Shown: in pieces, positions 28,541 to 36,516 of the stretch
How positions within the stretch are numbered: position 1 is the first letter of the stretch
Layout: every line of letters starts with the position of its first letter
Source: Candidatus Gastranaerophilales bacterium
GTDB lineage: Bacteria > Cyanobacteriota > Vampirovibrionia > Gastranaerophilales > Gastranaerophilaceae
Reading direction: 5' to 3'
DNA: 64,000 bases
Assembly (NCBI GenBank): GCA_928722015.1
Contig: CAKMWI010000009.1
Location: 1-64,000 of the forward strand
Notes under the pieces: model-generated
The model's input: only the letters and a program-made list of their open reading frames with translations
The model's database searches: none
What the model was told of the DNA's origin: nothing
Program-made: the position numbers and the translations under genes

Positions 28541-30121
28541 TTATACTCTGGACTCAGCTACAACATTTGTTAACAAAAATGAAAACTCGCTGCCCTTATT
28601 AACTTTACTTTCTACCCATATTTTACCACCATGCGCTTCGATTATTTGTCTGGACAAATACAATCCAAGGCCGGTTCCCGTAGAGCGTTTACGGCTGGTA
28701 CCCTGTGAAAACCTCATGAACAGATTAGGTATATCTTCTTTTGGTATACCATTACCATTATCAACCACTGAAAAAATCAAATCCCCACATTGAGCTTTCA
28801 CATAAATATCAATTGTTCCACCCTTATTGGTATAATTCAACGCATTTCCACACAAGTTAATTATCACACGCTTAATTTCCGCTCTATCTGCATCAATTAA
28901 TAAATTTTCATCCGTATCACAGTGCAGATTAAATGAAATATTTTTATTTTTTGATAGTGGCTCAAGTTCTTCATAACACTGTTTGACTAAATCATTTATA
29001 CTGAATACTGTTTTGCACAAAGACAATTTCCCGCTTTCAAAGCGGTATACTTCCAGTAAAGCATTCACCAATCCTAACAAGTCCTCATTACTTTGAAGCA
29101 TCGTAGCAAGCAAAACTCTTTGTTTATCTTCAATTTTTCCCAAAGAACCATCAAGAAAGAACCTGAGCGTCTGAATTGCTGCAGATAATGGAGTTCTCAA
29201 ATCATGAGTCAATGTGGCAATAAAATCATCTCTGAGCCTCTCTGTTTCTTTTTGAACACTCACATTTCTTATAACACCAACAAATTTTTCCGCATCCGAA
29301 TCCTCTGCCGCAAGTGATGCAAAATTAATTTCAACAGGTACAGCTTCATTATTAATAGAGTTTCTCAAATACAAATCTCTTAACAGAAATTCAGAATTAT
29401 CACAGGAAAGCCCTAATATTGTATTTTTTACTGAAGAACGTGGAGCCTTGTTAAGCTTTGGATTATCCGAATATGCAATCTCTTGAATTTTCATTTTTTC
29501 AAGGGTTTTAGCAGGAAGTCCAACCATATTTTCGCAAGCCGGATTAACTTGTTCAATATTTCCTTTAGCATCAATTATAATAATCCCATCTGCACAATAA
29601 TTTATAATTCCGGACAGTTTTTTATTTGCAATAGTTAATTCTTTTGTTCTTTCTGCAACAATCTCTTCAAGTTTTTCTGAATATGCGGTCAATTGAGATT
29701 TTGCCTTTTCAAGCTCAGCTATTTTTTCCCTTAAATCTGCCAAAAGATGACTTCTTTCTATACCATTTTTGATATTCATAATCAAGTCATCATTATCCCA
29801 AGGCTTTTCAATATATTTATAAACCCCAATTTCATTAATAGTTTTGATTGCATTTTCTTTATCTGCATAAGCAGTTAATAGAATCATACTAGTTTCAGGA
29901 TAAAGTTTCTTAGCTTCGCGCAGAAACTCAAGGCCATTCATCTCCGGCATTAAAAAATCAGAAATTATCAAATCAGGAGTTTCTTTTTTTAAATACTTTA
30001 TTGCTTCTAAAGGGTCATTGAAAACAACAACATCATCAAAGCCTTCAACTTTCATAAGCGTAGAAAAAGTTGAAGTCAATAATTTATCATCATCAACGTA
30101 TAAAATCTTCCCTAAATTCAT
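28541..30121 (-). CDS. Hybrid sensor histidine kinase with N-terminal receiver and PAS
   Basis: 526 residues in the order receiver (1-120; DDD pocket, D55 in ISDFLMPEMNG, K in YIEKPW), coiled coil (125-180), PAS (185-300), HisKA with phospho-His in ATLTHDLRTPLS, and HATPase with N box NLCGNALNY, G1 VDNGNGIP and G2 GTGLGLYL. No transmembrane segment, so it senses in the cytoplasm. Start ATG 30121 (MNLGKILYVDDD) has TATTAT exactly 6 nt upstream; the ATG at 30175 lies ahead of this -10. Confidence 0.93.
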   Translation of the reverse strand: MNLGKILYVDDDKLLTSTFSTLMKVEGFDDVVVFNDPLEAIKYLKKETPDLIISDFLMPEMNGLEFLREAKKLYPETSMILLTAYADKENAIKTINEIGVYKYIEKPWDNDDLIMNIKNGIERSHLLADLREKIAELEKAKSQLTAYSEKLEEIVAERTKELTIANKKLSGIINYCADGIIIIDAKGNIEQVNPACENMVGLPAKTLEKMKIQEIAYSDNPKLNKAPRSSVKNTILGLSCDNSEFLLRDLYLRNSINNEAVPVEINFASLAAEDSDAEKFVGVIRNVSVQKETERLRDDFIATLTHDLRTPLSAAIQTLRFFLDGSLGKIEDKQRVLLATMLQSNEDLLGLVNALLEVYRFESGKLSLCKTVFSINDLVKQCYEELEPLSKNKNISFNLHCDTDENLLIDADRAEIKRVIINLCGNALNYTNKGGTIDIYVKAQCGDLIFSVVDNGNGIPKEDIPNLFMRFSQGTSRKRSTGTGLGLYLSRQIIEAHGGKIWVESKVNKGSEFSFLLTNVVAESRV

Positions 30122-30227
30122 ACCAACATAATAAAATATTTTATAAAAATAAACAAATAGTTTACAAAAACGCAATATTTAGTTAAATTTTGATTGAAAT
30201 TATAGATTTATAAAATTTTAAACACAT

Positions 30228-30273
30228 TGAAACAGGTTCTGAATGTTACAAAATAACATCCAGCATCTGTTTC
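30228..30273 (-). terminator. Imperfect hairpin after ferritin gene
   Basis: TTGAAACAG pairs with CTGTTTCAA and the inner ATGTTA with TAACAT. It lies 20 nt past the ferritin stop on the minus strand. The T tract is weak, so termination is only probable. Confidence 0.5.
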
Positions 30274-30292
30274 AAATTATCGAATTGAAAAT

Positions 30293-30802
30293 CTAGCTAT
30301 AGACGGGAGTTTTGTATTCACGCTTTGAGAGTTCTCTATCTATAAGATATAATGCAGATTTTTCTTCTCCAAAGGCTTTTAATTTAGAAATAATACGTAA
30401 TACCGAAGCTTCTTCTTCAATTTGTTCTTTCAAATACCAATCAATAAAGTTTCTCGTTGCCAAATCACATTCTCCTTCAGACATACTGGCAACACAGTCA
30501 ATAGATGAAGTTATTGATCGTTCGTGTTGGTATATTTGTTCAAAAACTTTCACCGGTCCGTTCATATCCAGAGTAGGCACATCCAATTGTTGCAATCGAA
30601 CCTGAGATTTTCTATTTAAAATATACTCGAATAAAATCATCCCGTGATCAATTTCTTCTTTCGACTGCATTTTAGTCCAGTGAGAAAAGCCGTAAAGACC
30701 AATGTCAGAAAAATAAGCAGACATTGCCAAATATAGATAAGCGGAATAAAATTCTTTATTAATCTGGTCATTAAGGATGTCTCTAATTTTATCACTAATC
30801 AT
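30293..30802 (-). CDS. Non-haem ferritin
   Basis: 169 residues, four-helix ferritin. Di-iron centre ligands are seen in NKEFYSAYLYLAM (Glu), KEEIDHGMILFEY (Glu and His) and QHERSITSSI (Glu), with LKEQIEEEASV near the end. It oxidises Fe(II) and stores ferric mineral in a 24-mer. The start ATG overlaps the last 8 bases of the superoxide reductase gene, so the two are translationally coupled and form an iron/oxygen-defence pair. Confidence 0.95.
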   Translation of the reverse strand: MISDKIRDILNDQINKEFYSAYLYLAMSAYFSDIGLYGFSHWTKMQSKEEIDHGMILFEYILNRKSQVRLQQLDVPTLDMNGPVKVFEQIYQHERSITSSIDCVASMSEGECDLATRNFIDWYLKEQIEEEASVLRIISKLKAFGEEKSALYLIDRELSKREYKTPVYS

Positions 30803-31190
30803 GTTCCCCCTCCCATAAGCCATGTAAATTACAAAACGCCTGAGCTTTTTCAACACCTAATTTGTCCTTTAATAGCATAATTGGTAAGTCAAAAGGTGAA
30901 TAATACTGAAGCTCAACATGATTTTTACCTTCAGAAATAGTTTCTATAAATTGAATATAGTGCTCCTCAGTCATAGGATGCAAAGTTGCTCCCACTCTAA
31001 CCTCTTCACCTCCGTTATCTACAGCAATAAAGACTGGAACATGTTTTTCATTACGTTCTTCATCTATTTTATGTGGTTTAAGCAGAGTCATAGGTTTTTC
31101 ACAACAAACTAATTCTCCTACACCAGGTAATATAACTTGAATAAGATTTCCACAAGTTTCACATTTATATAACTCTAAACGCTCTGTCAT
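30795..31190 (-). CDS. Desulfoferrodoxin (superoxide reductase)
   Basis: 131 residues, the two-domain form. The N-terminal rubredoxin-like Cys4 iron site is YKCETCG ... LVCCEKPM. The catalytic Fe(His)4Cys centre is formed from NEKHVPV, ATLHPM, the EEHYIQ and QAFCNLHGLWE motif (Cys and His). It reduces superoxide to peroxide without making oxygen, typical of anaerobes. ATG 31190 (MTERLELYKC) follows GGAGAA. Its first-gene position in the operon with ferritin fits co-induction by oxidative stress; no clear PerR/Fur box was identified. Confidence 0.95.
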   Translation of the reverse strand: MTERLELYKCETCGNLIQVILPGVGELVCCEKPMTLLKPHKIDEERNEKHVPVFIAVDNGGEEVRVGATLHPMTEEHYIQFIETISEGKNHVELQYYSPFDLPIMLLKDKLGVEKAQAFCNLHGLWEGEHD

Positions 31191-31314
31191 GAAATTTCTC
31201 CTTTCAAGATTAAAATACTCTTTCAATCAAAAGTTTCATTGGTTAAAACGGCTATATTTAGAAACAATTTGTATAACCCTAATAAATGAATAAACATAAT
31301 TTATAAGTTTGTGT

Positions 31315-31320
31315 TATACT
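31315..31320 (+). promoter_or_regulatory. -10 element of the SRP RNA promoter
   Basis: TATACT with an upstream TGT (extended -10), ending 8 nt before the first base of the SRP RNA. No convincing -35 was seen. Confidence 0.6.
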
Positions 31321-31328
31321 ATAATTAA

Positions 31329-31582
31329 GCCGTGCTCCACGGGGTGTTGCGAACTCTCGACCCGAAGCCTATGCGGGGTGCAGAGCCTGTTGTGAGGGCT
31401 TTATTAGTACTTTGAAATTTAATATAACTGTTGATAGTAAAGGCTAAAATGGCGTAAACTTTCGAACCGTGTCAGGGGGGAAACTCAGCAGCACTAAGAT
31501 TGACCTTACGGGTGTTTTAATCTTTAAAGTAGGAAGTATTAAATAACAATGTATTTGTAAAGTTCGATAGACAGTGGCACGG
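31329..31582 (+). ncRNA. ffs: Large-type signal recognition particle RNA
   Basis: A 254-nt RNA whose ends pair (GCCGTGC with GCACGGT). Helix 8 shows the conserved core GTGTCAGG, GGAA tetraloop region and AGCAGCACTAAG that binds Ffh, as in Bacillus scRNA (TGTCAGG-GGAA-AGCAGCA). The 5' part (CCACGGGGTGTTGCG ... CCCGAAG) is in the Alu-domain position. This is the about 270-nt bacterial type, not the about 100-nt 4.5S type. T5 at 31583-31587 ends the transcript and overlaps the stop of the convergent restriction-modification gene. Confidence 0.88.
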
Positions 31583-31585
31583 TTT

Positions 31586-34500
31586 TTAAACTTGAATTAT
31601 TTCATCAATATGTTGCATTATGGTGTGGGTTTCTAAGAGGGCTTTTATGATTTTCTGGTAGTGCATAACCTCTTCATAGCTTAGGATTCTACCTTTGCGG
31701 TCTTTGAGCCATTTTTGTGCAGGCTGATAACCGCCTATATAGAAATCCCATGCAATTTCAGGCACGTTATCAAAATACTGGGTCTTGTTGATATACACCT
31801 TGTTGTTTTTATATTCAGGCTTTACAACCTCATTATCACCCCCTACAGGATATGAGGTTACAAATTCATTCACTATAGGAGACTCAAGCAGATGTATTTC
31901 TCTAAGCTGTTTACCAAGTTCCGCAATTTTAAAGAAATAGTCCGCATTTTGAGGATAGGGAATTCGTGGAAAATCAATCTTTAAAAATTCCTTGTACTTG
32001 TTTCTATACTTGTTAGAATGCAGAACACCATAAATATAATCCAGTATATCTATCGGCGCAAAAGTGCCTGTTGTTTCTTCTTTTTCAGGTGTAAAGGTCA
32101 AGCCCAGTTTCTGTTCCAGTTCTTTCACAATCTCCGTATTCAGGTTAGGTTTACGGCTCCGGTCAAAGAATGAGGTCTGAGTTGAGTCATCATCATACAA
32201 GTATAGAGGGAAACAACATGTTGTATCTCCTGCTGAGTCAAGAATATGTCTATCAACGATGCACTTACTTATCCAGCAATAACCTAAACTTAACTGTCGG
32301 TTTGCCTTTGTTATACAAAGCGACAAATTGTTATTTAACAAGTGTTTCATTAGTTCATATCTTGCCCTTTGAATTTTCTTAACATCATAATAACAATATT
32401 GTGTGTCAAATGGTCTATACAAATAATCCGTTACAAGACTCTTATCTGCTGAAATATTAAAGTGTTCTTCTATATCTCTAATTAATTTATCTCTGGAAGA
32501 ATTTATATATAAACTATCCCTACCAGTAGCGATTCCGACTTTATTTATCACAAATAATTTATTAAGGTCTATACCCTTATCATACTCTTCTTGCACACTA
32601 AAATCTTTCGGCACAAAGAAATAATACGGCTCTGTTGGAGTCAGTTCTTTATAGCCTGCTGTTAAGAGGTCATTCCCGTTTAGGTATTCGTATTTCTTTT
32701 CTCTTTCTCCAAACAATTCCGTGTGATAAACTTTTGCAGGTTCATCAGGTTTTTTCTTACCTGTCTTAACAAAGATATTTATACTTACACCCTGTTGAAT
32801 ATTAAACACATTCTCATCTTTTGAACCGTCCGGAGCTGTTTCTTTTTTCTTAGCATTGCCATGCAGGTCTAAGACGTAGATTTTATCAAACGTTTGCATA
32901 AGGTGTTTTCTCATCTGTCTATGGATTACACCGTCTAAGAAACTATTATTGGAAATGTAAGCCAGAATCCCCTCATTGTTTTTCTCAATAAAACTTTCTC
33001 CCATACGTATAAACTTGATGTAGTCATCCGATAGGGGCTGTATGTTTCTTTCGTTTAAATCCTGTTTATAAACTTCCATTAACTCATCTATGTAGTCATT
33101 CTTGTTGCAGCTGCTTACGCTGTATGGCGGATTTCCCAGCACTACCATTATAGGCTTTTCAGATTTTATCATGCCGGCATATCTGGCTTCCTCAGATAAC
33201 CAATCAAACAACGGATATTTTGTCGTTTCGTCTTTTTCAAGAGCATTAGTAAGATATACATTGAACCTGTTTGTCTGTTTGGTTGTTGTATAGCCTGTTT
33301 CCCTTAGCAGCAGGTCAAGTTTAAGATGACACATTACATAAGGTGTCATCATTATTTCAAAACCGTTTAATCTTGGTATTAGAGCATTATCAACATACTG
33401 AGACCATATCCCCTGCTGGTTTACGAAATAGGAATATATTTTGCGGATTGTTTCAGCTAAAAATGTTCCCGTACCTGTTGCAGGGTCTAGGATTTGAACT
33501 TTATACACATTTTCATCAGTTGTAACCGGTACATCTTCATACACAACTTCACCCTTAACTTTCTTCTTCTTTTTCTCATAATAAAGAGTGCGGGTGTGTT
33601 TTATAGTTGTATCATCAGCCAGACCATGAGACAGGTTGAATTCCGTTTTCAAAATACTGTCTACAGCAGAGACAATAAACTTTACAACCGGCTGAGGTGT
33701 ATAATATACGCCTCTTTTTTCCTTGGTTACCTTGTCGTAGCTTTCAAGGAATGTCTCATAAAAATGCAGAAACGGGTCAGACATCTGAGTCGTTCTGCCG
33801 TAGTTCTTCAAGAGTTTATTCAGGTCAACCGCTCTAAAGATTTCAACCAAATCATCAACAATCCATACAAGGTTATCATCAAGGTTTGCACCGGAGATAT
33901 AATCAAACAACTGCCTTAGAAACGGGTTATTCTTTGATACAAGTTCTCTTGCTTCCTGTCTTGAAAAATCTCCAAGAGTTGTATCATTCAATCTTGCAAC
34001 AAACAAACCGTATGCAATAGTTTGAGCATACATATCAGCAAAAGTATGATTATTTAAATCGTGCAGTAAAATTTGTTTAAAAGCGTCTCTCTGGCTGGCT
34101 AAAGAGCCAATTGAATCAGATTCAAGTGAGTTTATAATAACATCACGTATCATAACCGCTTTTTGAGCCATAAGGTTTGCAAGCTGTTTTGGTGATTTTA
34201 TTGTCTGCCCTTTATAGTCGCAAAAGTTGCGGATATGGTCAATCAGTTTCTGATACTCTTTCTCATAGACTTTAATCTTGCCGTTTACAATATCAGCTAC
34301 TTTGACGGTATCAACATGCACTCCACCCACAAAGAAACGAAATTCTAGGTAGTTAGTCAATATCAGGTTATCAAGGCTTGCTCTGTATCTATCAAGTTGT
34401 TCTGACTTTTCAACGACATCAAGGTTTTTGTCTATGTCTTTAGCTTCAATATATCCTACAGGAATATTCTTCTTCTGAATTATGTAATCAGGAGCACCGC

Positions 34501-34645
34501 ATTTCTGTCTTGTTGGTTCATTGATAGCCTGAATCCCAATAACGGTTCTTTCGATAAAGTCTTGCAAATTTCCCCTGAAGCTGTGTTCAGTAGTCTTACC
34601 GGTCTTAAACTTCCTTATAATTCCATCAAGATACTTTTCTGTCAT
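31586..34645 (-). CDS. Type IIG/ISP-like restriction-modification fusion without helicase
   Basis: 1019 residues. N-terminal nuclease of the PD-(D/E)xK kind: D53 in GAPDYI, then E67 and K69 in GYIEAKD. Gamma-class N6-adenine methyltransferase: SAM motif I LDPATGTGTF (387-395) and catalytic motif IV NPPY (505-508), preceded by RGVYYTPQPVVKFI. A C-terminal target-recognition region of the LlaBIII/ISP type follows (650-1019; NKVGIATGRDSL, DRHILDSAGDTTCCFPLY). Full type ISP enzymes are about 1500 residues because of an SF2 translocase; that part is absent. One polypeptide probably both modifies and cuts. Starts 6 bp after a GtrB-like gene; no separate specificity subunit nearby. Confidence 0.88.
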   Translation of the reverse strand: MTEKYLDGIIRKFKTGKTTEHSFRGNLQDFIERTVIGIQAINEPTRQKCGAPDYIIQKKNIPVGYIEAKDIDKNLDVVEKSEQLDRYRASLDNLILTNYLEFRFFVGGVHVDTVKVADIVNGKIKVYEKEYQKLIDHIRNFCDYKGQTIKSPKQLANLMAQKAVMIRDVIINSLESDSIGSLASQRDAFKQILLHDLNNHTFADMYAQTIAYGLFVARLNDTTLGDFSRQEARELVSKNNPFLRQLFDYISGANLDDNLVWIVDDLVEIFRAVDLNKLLKNYGRTTQMSDPFLHFYETFLESYDKVTKEKRGVYYTPQPVVKFIVSAVDSILKTEFNLSHGLADDTTIKHTRTLYYEKKKKKVKGEVVYEDVPVTTDENVYKVQILDPATGTGTFLAETIRKIYSYFVNQQGIWSQYVDNALIPRLNGFEIMMTPYVMCHLKLDLLLRETGYTTTKQTNRFNVYLTNALEKDETTKYPLFDWLSEEARYAGMIKSEKPIMVVLGNPPYSVSSCNKNDYIDELMEVYKQDLNERNIQPLSDDYIKFIRMGESFIEKNNEGILAYISNNSFLDGVIHRQMRKHLMQTFDKIYVLDLHGNAKKKETAPDGSKDENVFNIQQGVSINIFVKTGKKKPDEPAKVYHTELFGEREKKYEYLNGNDLLTAGYKELTPTEPYYFFVPKDFSVQEEYDKGIDLNKLFVINKVGIATGRDSLYINSSRDKLIRDIEEHFNISADKSLVTDYLYRPFDTQYCYYDVKKIQRARYELMKHLLNNNLSLCITKANRQLSLGYCWISKCIVDRHILDSAGDTTCCFPLYLYDDDSTQTSFFDRSRKPNLNTEIVKELEQKLGLTFTPEKEETTGTFAPIDILDYIYGVLHSNKYRNKYKEFLKIDFPRIPYPQNADYFFKIAELGKQLREIHLLESPIVNEFVTSYPVGGDNEVVKPEYKNNKVYINKTQYFDNVPEIAWDFYIGGYQPAQKWLKDRKGRILSYEEVMHYQKIIKALLETHTIMQHIDEIIQV

Positions 34646-34651
34646 AAATTC

Positions 34652-35605
34652 CTATAATAATTCTTTTTCTACAATATACCGCGGTCTGGATTTAACCTCA
34701 CGATAAACTTGTCCAATATATTCTCCAATAACACCAAGACAAAATATTTGTAAACCGCCAAAAAAGCATAATAATATAATTGTTGTAGCAAATCCGTTAG
34801 GAGAATTATGGAAAAATAATTTTTCAAAAACGGTTTCTAAGCCTACTAAAAAACCAAAAAGAGCCATTAAAAACCCCATACAAGCAATTATTCGCAGAGG
34901 AACTATACTAAAGGAGGTAATCCCGTTTAACGCCAAGCCCATTAATGAAAACAGATTAAACTTTGAACTTCCGGCAAAACGAGGTTTTACATCAAAATTA
35001 ACGGTGGTTGTTTTTACCCCAAGCTCGTAAAAAAATCCACGCAGAAAAAGAGCCTTTTCAGGATATAAGTGCAATACATCAAGAGCTTTTTTGCTCACAA
35101 GTCTATAGTCAGAATGGTTCATAGGAATTTTTGTTCCAAGAAGACTCATTAATTTATAAAACATTACAGCAGTCGTTTTTTTTAGAAATCCATCAGTATT
35201 TCTATCATTTCTAATACCTAAGACTGCATCATAACCTTTTTGATATTCATCTAAAAACTTCTCAACAGCAAGCTCGTCCTGCTGCAAATCTGCATCAATT
35301 GATACAGCACAATCACAACCTAAATCTCTTACTTTTTCCAAACCAGCTATAAGCGCTTTTTGATTCCCGTAATTTCTTAAGAATTTAGTTCCCTTTACCT
35401 GAGAAGTTTTATTATGCAAATTTTCAATAATATTCCAGGTATTATCATTCGAGCCATCATCAACAAAATATAAATAACTATCAGGAGTTATTTTATGCTT
35501 TTTTACCAACATTTGGAGAACTTCCAACAATCTTGCACATGTGGATTCAACACACAATTCTTCATTAAAACAAGGTATTATAACAGCTAATCGCGGAATT
35601 TGCAT
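34652..35605 (-). CDS. Family 2 glycosyltransferase, GtrB/DPM1-like
   Basis: 317 residues. GT2 domain with VIIPCFNEE, DDGSNDNTW and SIDADLQQ (DxD-type metal site), then QxxDYRL-like HSDYRLVSKKAL, and two C-terminal transmembrane helices (about 235-258 and 270-295). Such enzymes load polyprenyl phosphate with a sugar at the inner membrane for O-antigen or lipid modification. Co-oriented and 6 bp upstream of the restriction-modification gene. Divergent from the YdjC deacetylase. GAGGG precedes ATG. Confidence 0.92.
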   Translation of the reverse strand: MQIPRLAVIIPCFNEELCVESTCARLLEVLQMLVKKHKITPDSYLYFVDDGSNDNTWNIIENLHNKTSQVKGTKFLRNYGNQKALIAGLEKVRDLGCDCAVSIDADLQQDELAVEKFLDEYQKGYDAVLGIRNDRNTDGFLKKTTAVMFYKLMSLLGTKIPMNHSDYRLVSKKALDVLHLYPEKALFLRGFFYELGVKTTTVNFDVKPRFAGSSKFNLFSLMGLALNGITSFSIVPLRIIACMGFLMALFGFLVGLETVFEKLFFHNSPNGFATTIILLCFFGGLQIFCLGVIGEYIGQVYREVKSRPRYIVEKELL

Positions 35606-35655
35606 TTCTACCCTCTTTCTATTATCATAAATATATTATTTCATATAAACAAAAT

Positions 35656-36513
35656 ATGCAAGGTATGAAAATGATAAATAAGAAGTTTATTTTAAATGCT
35701 GATGACTTTGGACTATCACAATATCACAATCAGGCAGTTTTAGAAGGTTATAATAATGGTTTTCTGACAAGCGCAAGTCTTTGTGCAAATACTGAAGCTT
35801 TCGACAGCGCAATACATGATATTTTACCGGATTGTCCAAATTTAGGAATAGCGGCACATCTGAATATTATGGAAGGAAAATCTATTACTAATTGTCCGTT
35901 GTTGACAGATAATAATGGATATTTCAATTCAAGTTATATTAAATTAATTCTCAAACAACACCATAAGTATTTAAAAGAACAAATAGAAAATGAATTCAGA
36001 GCCCAAATTGAAAAAATTATTCAATATACAAAAATCGATCATTTGGATTCTCATGTTCATACTCATGCAATTCCTGAAATATTTGAAATCACCTGTAAAC
36101 TCGCAAAAGAATATAATATCGATTATGTCCGAACTCAGTTTGAGGAATTATATATTATTCCAAAACTCGTAAAACACCTAAATTTTAATTATCCTATAAA
36201 TCTTCTAAAAATTGCATTGCTGCAATATTTCACAAAAATAAACAGAAAAACAATACAAAAATACGGATTAAAAACAAATGACTTTATAATTGGGGTAGGT
36301 TATACCGGAATGATGGATTCTGATGCAATTGAATACGGACTAAAAGCTCTGGAAGAAGAATGCATAGCTGAAGCCTTGATTCATCCATGCAGATACAACA
36401 ATTGCAATAAAGATTCACATACTAAAGAATTTGCAATCACACAGAATATGAAATTAAAAGATACAATTATAAGATTAGGATTTGATATCACAAATTATAA
36501 AAATCTGGGTTAG
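35656..36513 (+). CDS. ChbG/YdjC-like carbohydrate deacetylase
   Basis: 285 residues. N-terminal LNADDFGLSQYHNQAV carries the metal-binding Asp, and DHLDSHVHTHAIPEI gives the His ligands, with IAAHLNIMEGK between. C-terminal EALIHPCRY is also conserved. These enzymes hydrolyse N-acetyl groups from chito-oligosaccharides or lipid-linked sugars, and often accompany GtrB-type transferases as here (divergent neighbour). TATAAA (35644-35649) lies exactly 6 nt before ATG 35656, so a leaderless message is likely; ATGs at 35665 and 35671 are alternatives. Confidence 0.9.
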   Translation: MQGMKMINKKFILNADDFGLSQYHNQAVLEGYNNGFLTSASLCANTEAFDSAIHDILPDCPNLGIAAHLNIMEGKSITNCPLLTDNNGYFNSSYIKLILKQHHKYLKEQIENEFRAQIEKIIQYTKIDHLDSHVHTHAIPEIFEITCKLAKEYNIDYVRTQFEELYIIPKLVKHLNFNYPINLLKIALLQYFTKINRKTIQKYGLKTNDFIIGVGYTGMMDSDAIEYGLKALEEECIAEALIHPCRYNNCNKDSHTKEFAITQNMKLKDTIIRLGFDITNYKNLG

Positions 36514-36516
36514 TTA

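Noticed and set aside
30918..31112. Plus-strand frame opposite superoxide reductase
   Set aside because: Shadow of the metal-binding coding sequence; no start signal.
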